Assembly: GCF_051020765.1 (NCBI RefSeq)
Contig: NC_134948.1
Span: forward strand, 3,650,501 to 3,714,500
Direction: 5' to 3'
Length of the DNA: 64,000 bases
DNA from: Lasioglossum baleicum
Taxonomy: Eukaryota; Arthropoda; Insecta; Hymenoptera; Halictidae
The position numbers were made by a program, and so were the translations under genes. Every line of letters begins with the position of its first letter. Positions within the stretch are counted from its first letter, which is position 1. The notes under the pieces are model-generated. The model was given only the letters and a program-made list of their open reading frames with translations. It was not told the origin of the DNA and searched no databases. Shown one piece after another: positions 34,101 to 46,000 of the stretch.

Positions 34101-37100
34101 TAACTCTCCCATCCCGAAAATTTGTCATCTTTACGTTTCCGTTCGGTCATTCGTCCGTCATCTTGTGTTCTATTCATGTCCACGTCATTTATCGTAACTC
34201 TCTGTCTCTCTCTCTCTGTCACTCTCTGTCTACCGATCATTGTCCTACTCGTGTCTTGTCATTTTGGAATCATCAACGCGGTAATCGCGAGAGCGCGATC
34301 GAACCGAGAAACGCGTAATCGATCGTTGCGCAAGACAGAAAGATGGCGATCGAGAAATGCCGCGTTACAGGAACAGATGGCGAATTTGGTCAAAGGACTG
34401 GCTGACGTGCTCGATTTTCTCGATTGTGACGCAGCTATTCCGACGATTTTGTTATACAACTGTGAATTACTTGTGTAATTCGCCGGGCAAGAAATTGCAA
34501 TGTAATCGCTCCGTGTACGGCCGCCATATTGGTTCCCGAAGGCACTGTTAGTCGAACTCTGCTACAAAAAATAATCGATACAGATTTTGTTGTTCGTCGT
34601 CTACATTTTAGGATCGAATTTAAAATCTGAAAAAATTCTGCTGTCTTTGTTAGAGTCTGTAGAATAATTCTACTGAAAAATTAGCAATTCCCAACGTCAA
34701 CTATGTGTCTTCTCCTTAAAGATACGACTTCCCTCCTAAAATTAAATTTTTAGAAAATCGTGGCCGGTAGAGAAAAAATCGAAAGACAGAAGAGCAGCTG
34801 AAATTTGTTAAACAATGTGATGAATATTATTTTACGTACAAATTTGATGGTATTTGTGCAATATAGAGATGGTTTCTCGTGACGATCGCGCGTCATTTCG
34901 GAATCAGCCCGAAGGTAACATCTAACTCCCCTCGAATCATGGACGCGATTCTCATCCCGCTTCCGTCATCGAGCCAATGAAACGCTGACACTCGAGGCGA
35001 CAAACGAAATTACCCGGCGACCATATATATATATATATATTCCTTCGTTTCCTTCTACACCCCTGTGATGGCCCGTTGGATCGTGCGAAACGTTTAACGA
35101 GGCGGCAAGTGGCGTCTGTCGCCGAATTCAACCGACAGCATTGTTTTGGTGACCTAATCGAGCGCCCCGTAGATCCGTTCAAGGATAAACCGATCCCGGA
35201 CGGCTTCGTTATTAGAAAGTGGAACTCGTTTATCCGGCGCAAGAAACGATTAATAAAATGGCCGAGCTCGAAAGTTCGCAGACTCCGCAATTGCAGATCG
35301 CTCGAACACATCTTTTTTTTGCGGAGGCTGTAAATTCTCTCAATCTACTAGATCATAGGATCCCAACTTTTTTCCCGTGGATTCTTCACTGCAATCTCCT
35401 TTTTGTGCCGCTTTTGGATAAACTATACTTACTCGAGGAATTCTTCTTTTTACTGAACGTTTCTCTTGCAACATGTCGAGTGATGCAGTCCGATCATTTC
35501 TTTTGTGGTTATGATTTACGATTGATGAAAAACGCTATTAGTAATCGTCGAAATTTCAAGACCCACCAGAGAATATAGTTTACACTATTATCTTTAATAA
35601 TTCCGCCTTCAAAGAATGTTGCAATAAAAATAGAGGAAGGGTTCGCACGGTTCAACGGGACGACGAGAAGCTTTTTCTGTGGGGAACCGTGGGTATCTGG
35701 CCATCGACCGGAAGTGCCCATTTGAACCTAACCTAAAACGGTTTCAGAGCGAGACAGGCACAAGCCGACGCCTCCGCCGAAGCCTGCGGCCTTGGTGGCC
35801 GGCCAGTATGTCTACCGTGACCTTGCACTGACCCCGGAAATGTACAACCAGTTGCGAGGCTTGCAGAAGAAGGCCAAGGACCTCAGGCAAGAGGTTAGGA
35901 ACCTGAGACGCATGTCTCAGGCGCAGGCGCACACCGTCAGAGAGACCATCAGGGACACGTTCATCACCATCAGGTATCCAGACATCACCCTTCAAATTTT
36001 AACCACGACAAAATCAGTTGGATATTTTCTAACGGCGGTTTATTTGCAGAGCAATGTTGTTATCTGGCGGGGACGCCTCCTGGAGCGCTGGGGACGCTGA
36101 GAAGATGCGACTGAGCCGCGAGGAAGACCTCTACAAGCAGGAGATGCTGAGGCTGGAAAAAGATCTGACGTGAGTGCCTTCGAAAACATGATTCTTCAAC
36201 TGTATCCTAACGATATTTGTATTTTAGCGAGCTGGAGAGCACGGTGGAGGAACTCCGCGGCAACGTCATCAACAGGAAAACACGTGTCAACATGTCCGAC
36301 GTGGAGAACATGGCCTTGATACTCAGTAAATCAAGGTGGCTACTAAAATCGATCCTCTGCATCGTCCAAACGCTTGTATTATGTTTATTCTAATTTCTAT
36401 TCGTGTTTTAGCAAAACCGTGGCGGATCTGAAGGTGCGGTTCCCGGGTCTGCAGGAGGGTCTGAAGGGGCTCTTGAGCTCCGAGATGGAGAAGGTCGTGC
36501 GCGAAGAAAAGTTCCTGAAGGAGGAGCCAGAACGACTGGAATCAGCGTTGAGACGCTGCAAAAAACTGACCGGTACCCTCGTGACGCTCAAACGGTGCGT
36601 ACACCAACCCCCCACCCCTCAAACCTGCCTAAAAAATAACGATACAGAGGTGTACGAATTAAACTCCTCAGTGAAATCAACAGCTCGCCAATCGGGGGGC
36701 AACCCCATGCCAATTTTCAAATTTTGATCTCAACCAGGAGGGTAGTCACAAGGTGAATCCGGATTATCGAATTTCGACCCGTTCTTCCCTATAGATCGCG
36801 CGGCAAAATTCTGAGAAATAGTTTACACCTCGCCTGATAGAAGGTAGATTAGACCGAGACTGGAAAGATTAATGGAACTACGGTTGTTTTTGCGTTTCCA
36901 CAGCTTGGCGTCGGTGCAAGAGCAGCGATTACCAAACGCGACGAGCGTGGACGCAGAGGAGACGCCTCCGATCACACCCACGTCTGCCCAACATTCCAAG
37001 GTAAAGCTTCACTTGTCCCGGCTGCTCGCTCGCTCTCTGTCTTCCCATTCTTACTTCTCTTTCAGTTTCTCTCTATCTCTCTCTCTCTCACTCTGTCGGT

Positions 37101-40030
37101 CTATCTATCTGTCTATCTATCAGTCTATCTATCTCGTCTATCTGTCTGTCTGTCTATTTATTTGTCCGTCTCCTGAAACTCCCCTCCTCTTCTCCGCGCT
37201 ACTTCCGGTGCATGGAATCTCCAGATCGTGAACCCGAAACGATCGATCCCCGACGATCGTCCAAGTCTTTTTGTCGCGAACCACGAAACTCTAGAAGCCC
37301 AACGAGATGAAGCAGAAAACGAATTCGATCGAACAACGGTCCCGTAGTTTTTTGCCTATCGATACATGTATATATATATTACATATACGTATATATATAT
37401 TGGTCGAGTCACGGAAGAACGATGGAAATTCTCTGTGTCCCAGGACCCCTTTCAAGTTGATATTGATTCGCTGAACAAGACCCTCGGCGAAGTAGATACG
37501 TCGAACGACCACCGATCCACGCTTTGTAGATCTCTTTCTCTCTCTCTTGGCCTAACCGAGTAAAGCGATGTGTGGTATTATTATTATATCTCTTGCAATG
37601 ACGTGTATCAAGTCCGACCACCGCTTACCCCCGTATCCTATTTATTGCTAATGAGCGCATGCACCGAGTGATCTAGAGTTTTGTCTACACACGGTATGTG
37701 TGTACCCACGAGACGGGCCTAGAAACTGGGCCCTCTGTCAGCGAAGATAGAAAACACGCCTGAAATGCCGTGTCACCTCTTACGGGCCAGCGCGGCTGGT
37801 TGCGGTGCTGCAGGCGTCAGCTGCGGCTCGCCTGTCACACTGCAACCATTCTTACAGGCCAGTGAGGCTGGTTGCAGTGTTCCAGGCGCCTATTCCAAAA
37901 GTATCAGATTCATCATGTTTCTATCTTTGCTCGGAGAGGAACTCCGACCACCCAGTTTCTCGCCCTGTGTATACTTTAACGCTGTGCTCGTATATATACA
38001 TACAGAGTTATGTATATATGCAACTCTTTTCTGTATTCGTGTGATACGTGCTCGTGTACTCTGTATGCGTACCTGTGTACATACGCACGTGTACGACACA
38101 AATGTTCCCTGCCGCGTATGAGGGGGGCACTGCGGCAGAGAACGCTTATTGGACTGTTCGGCTGTCCGAGGATCGGTCCCCGCGAGTTCGACCTCGAGCC
38201 CACAACCCCCACCGCGAATTGGCAACGGGAGGAGCACGCTCGGCGTGGATTGGCAACGAGCGAGGCGGCCGGCACCTCCCTCTATATCCCCCACCGGCCC
38301 TCCCAACCAATGGCGAGGAGCGCAGGGGGCGTGGCGCGCCAGCCTCGCTCGCGATAAGATCCTCGGTTGGTACACGCCCACAAAAGGGCCGCCCAGATCA
38401 TCATCCTCGACACCCGGTCGATCCTCTAAGTTCTCTGTGCACGAAATCTAATGTAAACCTTTCCTCAGAGAACACAACGCGCGCGTGCGCGCATCATTCG
38501 TTTCGGGGGAATGAGCCCGCCCTACGAAACACGAAATTTATCGCGAAGCGGCGCGCGCCATTGGGGGAAGGGGACAGTGCGGGGTGAACATCTATGGAAA
38601 CGAAATTTGGTTTAGGCTGTTTTTTTTTCATGTTTTTTTCCCGTGTCTCACACAGCGACGACCGAGCCCCTGATCGAAAATGAAAGGACAAGATGGCGTC
38701 GCGCGAACTCTCCTACCGACTTGCCTCTGTGCGACATTGGACCCCCTCCACCCCGATCAACCCCCCCACCCCCAACAACCAATATTTTCAGTGTTTGCTG
38801 TATCCTGAATAGTATAGATATATTATTTTATATACATTTAGCGTGTATGATGTGGCAAGACCGGCCACGCCTCCGACGGCGCAGAGACGACAGAACTGCG
38901 TCGGCCTTGTCAGATCATTGTCAGTGTTAGCTGTGACCGTAAGGAAGCGAAAGTGTAACCGATTTCTATCCGATATTATGCGGATGATCATGATTTATAC
39001 AAGAGAATGAATCAACAGACGTAAGAAAAACGAGAGAAAACTGCGTCGCGACCGCGACGAGAGAGTCCCGGTTTTCGGTTCCCTCTCTTCCGTTTTGCTT
39101 GCTCGCCAGAGGGTCTCTCGCTCTTTGTCTCTCTTTTCCCCTGCTCTCTGTTTTTCACACTCTCTGTCTCTCTCTTTTTCTGTCTCTCTACTTCTCTCTC
39201 ACTCACTGTTTTCCGATGATGATATTTAACGAGCGAAGCGAGAGGTTCCGAATCCGGATTCCGAATCGTTTTTGTTTACACGTTGGAGAGGAAAGAACTG
39301 TGCACGGGGAATCGCAAGCGACGCGGGTCACGCAAAATGAGAATTTGGAGAGTTTGTGGAGGAGGAGATCTGTCTGCAGAGTGTCCCGCGATCGGGTCCG
39401 ACGCCGAGGCCCGATTCTACGGCCGAGAAAACTCGATGGGAAAGCGTAGAAGGCATTCTTTCGGTTTTTTCCCTGCGACGCTCCGCTCGCGAGAAATCCG
39501 GGCTACGGGCGTCGAGCGCCACGCCCATCTAGGTCTAGACTCCGCCCATTCTGTGCGCGCGCACGCGCCACGTTCAACATCGATTCTCTCCGAAACGAAG
39601 CGTCGTTCGGAAAATATACTGTTTACGACGTCAACTCGGTTTTTCTCGTAGAATATGACTATATCTCTGTCCCTCTCTCTCTCGTGTCGCATCACCGATC
39701 GTGTGACACCCTGTACATATATACGCTTCTCTATATATTTTATATATATATATTATCTCTCTCTCTCTCTCTCTTTTCCTTTTTAATGACAACCTATAAG
39801 CGTAGGTTACAGGCTACAGAATAGTGAAAAAGTGATATTAATTTTTTAGTATGGCTGGAAGTGGAGTACTAACTTCAAGGAGGCCATACAGACCAGTCAC
39901 GAGTAATTTTTTACTGATTCATATTTATAAATTATTAATTATTATTATTATTATTATTAATACTTCTACTTATTACCATTACTCTTATATTATCATTATT
40001 ATTATTATTCTGTACTATTTTATATATTAC

Positions 40031-40062
<32 letters not shown>

Positions 40063-43000
40063 GCCCATAAGCCCACACCATACCGCACACATCCACAAAC
40101 ACACACATAATTATATATATATTATATATATTTTTTTGTCGGTATAATGTCTGCCGCACAAATCATCATACTGTTTATAGCTGTTTATCCTTAGCGACTA
40201 CGACTATCGAAGCATTCTGGCGAACGAGAATTACGTTACTCTAACAAATCGTTTGACACGAAAAAATATTTACGAGACCACGCCAGAATTGTTCGAGCCT
40301 CCGCCGCCGTGAAACATTTACACTGTCATTCCACCTGTCTCTACACCTTACTCTCGAGCTTGTCCGGGGATTCGAATTTTCACGCGCTTTCGTCCGGAAG
40401 TACTGGCTCTCGTGTGCGCGTCCATTGACCGCCCGAAAAAAGAAATTCAAAAAACACGCGTCCCGTGAAAAACGACGACGGGTCGTTCTCCGATTTTACG
40501 TTGTTCTGCATCAAAACCTAGAGCTTGATCGTTCTGCCCTCGCTACCAACCTGACCGCTTCACAGATGTGTTACGGAAACTCGCGCGCGCGCCAATCGGA
40601 AGTCCACGCTGAACAACCCATCCGCCTCTTTGCTACGCGCTGCGCGCTCCCTCTTTGTCTATCTCTATCTTTCTCTTTCTGTCTCACTTGGCCATCAATC
40701 TCTTCCTCACTTTGTTCTTGTATCCAAAGCGGAATAATTTCTATTTTTGTCCTCTGATCCTGTAAACTCTGTCTTTTTCTCGTTTTACTTTTGTTCCGGC
40801 ATTATAACCATCGGCAAAATTGGATCACGTGTCCATCGGCATCGTGGCTCGAGGAACCGTTCCGTGTCGTTTCTTTGATAGCTCGAGGACAGGGTTGGTA
40901 GCCCTGCGCGAGGAGGTCGAACGAAAAGACAAGAGAACCGCTCGTTCCAATCCATTTCTTATAGTAAGGTGTAACAAGCAGACCCCACGCCCACGCCCCG
41001 CCCCAAGCCCCGCCCCTAACCCCGCCCAAACCCCGAAACCACGCCCCGTCTTTGTTTCTCGTACACGCAAGGTTTACATTGGATTTCCCCCCCTCGGATT
41101 ATTGAGATACCACGGCGACGAATTTGCACGTGATCGTCGTCGAGAGCGCTGATACCACCCCTCTCACCTCCAGCCGCCCCTCATCTCCGCCATCATTTAA
41201 CCCCAGCACCGTCATCACTCGATTTACGGGGAGAGAAGAGAAAGAAACAGCTTTTTTTTGTTCGAGGAACTAGAAAAGTGTCCCTAGACAGTCTGGGCGA
41301 CCATGGAGAGGCGGGGGGAAACGAGCGCGATCACCAATGCCGATCGATCGTTTCCTCCCACAGTCAGGGTGAGCAATGCTGGGCCGGGCTATTTTCTCGG
41401 AGAGTTACTAGAAAATTCCCTAGTTGCGTTACCATGTTGAAATCGTACCATCTAGCCGACAGCCTGGCCCAGAGGATAAAGGAAATGAAAAAAAGTCATC
41501 CTGTGCCGCAAGAAACTCGAATTCGATCAAACAGAGAAGTCTCTCTTCGTGAAGAAACTCATTCGTCATTCAAATCTCCCGCGCTCATACGAAATTCCCC
41601 CATAGCACTGTGCTTACTTCGCTCTGCTCGGCCGTCAGTTCAATCATTCACTGCCGAATCGATTTTCGCACCCCCCACCGCTTTTCTCGCCATCAAACTT
41701 TCATTCGCCATCTCGCCCCCATCCGTCGATACTTTGTACGATACACAGATTTCGTATTCACATGGCCCTGCTCTCTATTTTCTTTCCCCTCCCCTCTCTC
41801 TTTCTTTATCTCTCGCTCTCTGTCCATCTCTGTCTTTCTTTTTCTCCATCTCATTCACTCTATTTTTCTCTCTATACTTCTCTCTCTCTCGCTCTCTCTC
41901 TCTCTCTGTCTCTCTATATTTCTCTCTTTACTCTCTATATTCTTCACTTTCTCTTTCTCTCTCTCTGTATATCGTATGTACAGAGTGGGGCATCCAAAAA
42001 AACGGGTGCCTAAACGTCTCTGTGGCTTTTGAACGAACGAGGATACATTGTTTGACTTGCATGGGGACGGGGGATGATCGACCTATCGGGCCATCTTTTT
42101 GTCCACTCATTGTCACCGTTTTCTTTGCCCGCCCCCATTGGAACGTACATTTCTGCGTTTTTTTCTTTTGCACCTCCATACTCTCCTCAGCATCATAATC
42201 ATTTTCGTGAGTGCAACCCCCTCGTCTCGTTGAACGGCAACATTCCATAGTCTTTCTTTGAACGTATCTTTCACGTAGGATCGTGTGTCCTCCGGAAGCC
42301 ACAGAGGCTTTTAAGTACACCCTTGTGGCGCGCTCTGCAGCCCTGTTGGCGTCCTCACCCCCGTGAAAAAATTTAAAAAACAACTTTCAAGAAAGTTCGG
42401 TTGCATTAATGTAAACGCCCACAGGGTTGCCGCCCACTTCAAACGCCCCGCCCATGTGTACCAGTGTTTTTGGTGGAAGAAGTATAGCATCACTGTCTCC
42501 CCCCGATCATTTTTTTGCACCCCATACATCTTATCAACTGCTGCACACATCAAGAAAAAGTAGTCAATAATTCAGACAATCTACAGATATTATTTTTTGA
42601 GGTTAGGTATGGACATGTGACTCGTCACCTGACTGGTCCTTCATTGTTTCAACCGAACACGTGACCACACCTCCAATGGTCGTACCGAGCACGTGACCCG
42701 TTCCGCATTGGTTCAACGGAACACCTGATCGTACCTAACCTCAATAATTAATTTTAAGGTTAGGTTTAATGTTCTACGATTTCCACCAAGAACACGACAA
42801 GAAGCGTATCGTAAACGTACACATACGCAGCAATTCGACTCTCGAGTCCGTCTATGTATACATATTGTACATACTGCCTTACTATAAGGATTGGACCGAA
42901 GGTTTCGACTGTGTATCTTTGATTGACGATTGGCCACTTTTCACACCTCTGTTTACTCGCAAGTTTACTATACTCGAGCATGCCCCTCCGTGTGTATATA

Positions 43001-46000
43001 CGGCAAGCATGCGGCATGTGTGTCTGTGTGTGTCTGTATGTATTATGCTGTTACACAAGTAGATTGCGACAAAAGGTTCTGAGCACGTAACTTGGTAGCG
43101 TAATCTGTGCATGCGCCGTTTACTCTTTCTGTCTCGAGCTTCGAAAATACGTTGATCTTTCGGGTGTCGACGAATCACACCGACTCCGTTCGGGATTTAA
43201 TTCCTCGATGCCCGACAACGTAGTCCCGCCCACCCCCTACCACCAGTCCCCACAGCCCCGTCCGATAAGGCTTCCCGTTGGTTCTGTTACGTCACGAATT
43301 GGACACTGACAAAGAGGATTAAAGTGGGATCAATTGATTAGAGCTGTACCGACCGTCGACAACAGTCGAGAGTGCACGCGACTGATTCTCACGGCCATCT
43401 GTTGATTTTTGGATTTTTGATTTTCCGTTTCTCTGTTTCTTTTTTTAAGTTGACTAATACCGGACAGCAATCGATGCCAAACGTAAAAGAGCCCCAAACG
43501 AGTACTGACTTGTAACACGCACAACGCACGCACAAAACGCATAACACCCGACCGCAGGTAACTATCTAACGGAAATAATGCATACGTATCTTTTTTTGTT
43601 TTTCTTTTTGTTTTTTTTTTTTTAAATTAAATCTCGTTTCATTTAACTTTGTATCTCTTTCTCTCTATATATATATTTATATTGTATATCTATCTCATGT
43701 TGATCTCGCAGACCATTTTATTGTCGATCGTGTCGCCTCGATACGCGCGTTTCGCGTTATAGTATGTACCGGGTGTCCCGGGAGGAAAGCAACGAGCCAG
43801 CGAAGACGTAAGCACTGTCGGATATCCGTTTCGTGTGTTACTCGTACTTCGAACGTCATTCACTTGTCGCACTTTGTTGTACAGAAAAACCAGATAATAA
43901 TTGTGCTATATATATATACTGTGTACAGACGACATCATCTTCCTCTCTCACAAAATGGGTGTGTCGAGTGTGGTTGACCAGAGTTTCCTCTTAGGACACC
44001 TTGCACATTGAACATCATTCTCTTTTTTCAATTTTATTTGTTTCGACATGATTTTTGTTGTTTTTTGTTTATTGTTTCTTCGCCTTTCTTCTCGTTTTTT
44101 GTTTCTCTCACCCTCACGCTCTAGCCCCGCTCACCATTATTATTGTCTCACCGGCATCTTGCATGGAACACATTCGCGCACATTCTACTTATTATCAGCA
44201 TGACGTAGATGATAAGTCACCCGATCGAGGCTTGCCGGCCGTTCGTCGAATCTACTGGTCAAGAAACCACGCCCCTGTGCGCGCCACGCCCACGGGCGTG
44301 TTTGAAGTTCCAGGGGGAGGGGGGGGACGACGAACGGTCGACAACACCTTGATGCACTGCTTTTAAAAGGAGAGCACCTCGTCAGAAGCCACAATCACGC
44401 ACAAACCTTCTGACGAGGCCTCGAGGATTCATCGACGCCATGCTCGCACGCACGGGCGGCAACGGTGGACAACGATCGACGCTGGATCGCCACTAGATCG
44501 ACTCTCGCATCCTCCAATTGTACAATAAAACTCGTGCACCTTCCCACATTCCCGTATTCTCACTAATCGAGCACCTACCGCAACAGCACCGTGCTGCCAC
44601 CAGTCGTAAAAAAGGCAACCCAGCGTGACGCTTGTCCTACCGCTGCTGCCCGGTAAACCACACCCATCCGTAACTGTGGACCCCGCCCGTAACCTGCCGA
44701 ACCTGTCTGAAACAGGCACCTGCCCCTGTGCCAGCGGAACGCACTGTCGTGGGGTCAGCGAGCATCATCGGGGGAGGGTCCCACCCTCACGAGCCACCCG
44801 CCGCCCATCAGCAGCGTCCGGAGAACGCACTCGACGCTCTGTTAGACGAGCTACAGACCTTCTCGAGACCGAGCTCGCAATTGGGCCACGTGTCTGGCTC
44901 TTCGTCGATCCTGTCGGAGATGGGCAGATCAGGAAGCAGAGAGGCGACTATCCCACCGGGCTCTGGAACACCTGGACGAGCCCCGTGCATTTCGGACATA
45001 GGCAGGAAGGGCAGCGTGGACTCATCCAGCGGAGTCCTGGCCGTTAGTGGAACGGTAGCGGCCGTGGCCGGAGCTCAAAACTCCGGCGGTACTCTGAGGA
45101 GATTGCATTCCTACCCGTCGAGCTCGGACACGGACACCTCGCCGCCTATCGCGAGACTGCAGGTATCCCTGCAGGATCAACCGAGCCTGCCAGTGTTGCC
45201 GCAAGGCTTTGTGCCGGGTCAGAAGCCGCCCGTTCCTGAGAGGAATGCAGAGCTGTTGCAGATGGCGACTGCGAGACGGGTGCCACCACCTCCGCCGCCC
45301 AGAACCAGCTCCAGATCCCCATTAGCCAGCCCCACCAGTCCCCAACTGCCTCCCAGGAACCACGCTTGCAACATGCAGTCCGGCAACTCCACACTACGCA
45401 GGCCGCCAGCTCGCGGCACGCTTCCCAAGGAGGGAGGCAAGCCTCCAATGGCGTTGCCCGCCGAGGCGACCAACAACGTAGCGGCTCTGGAACCAGTCCT
45501 CCACAACTCCTCCTCCTCCCAGTCGTCCGCGGTGTTGTCCGCCAGTAACTCGAGCTCCTGCGAGAGCGTGAACTCGCAGGAGGGTATGCAGAGCCGCAAG
45601 GGCAGACAGGAGCAGCTGGAGCAACGCCATCAGGAGCTACTGCGCAAGCAGAAAGCGTTACAGGAGCAGTACGCACGGCTGCAGCAGCTGCAGAGGAACA
45701 CCGCCGGCTTGACAACGGTCCCACCAGCCCCCCCTGATCTCCTGAAGAAGACTGGCTCCGAGAGCAACCTGCTGGCCAAGATGGGCCTCGGCCTGAGCAC
45801 CGCCAGTTCAGGATCCTTGACCAGCCTGACCGGTAAACCGTTGATTTCCCAGGAGTCCTCTGTGGACGGGCAACAACCCGCCCGACCGGAGGAGAACAAC
45901 GGGGAACAGGAACCGGTGAAGACAATCGGCAACTCGGTCTCTTCCGTAACAGGAAACGGCACCAGCAACGTCACCGCCTGCGGCGAGATTAACGACCAAT

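Noticed and set aside
38048..38587. 179-codon frame and overlapping long frames on both strands
   Set aside because: GC-rich sequence is open in several frames at once and no splice pair joins it in phase.
41278..42198. 306-codon frame
   Set aside because: Most of it is low-complexity Ser/Leu from a CT microsatellite. Only the first part overlaps the candidate exon, which I read in another frame.
42599..42770. AGGTTAGGT words considered as interstitial telomere repeats
   Set aside because: Only isolated copies occur and they form inverted MITE ends rather than a TTAGG run.
45146..45925. 259-codon antisense frame
   Set aside because: It is a shadow of the GC-rich terminal exon of the CG32809-like gene; the sense frame has family motifs and a splice acceptor.
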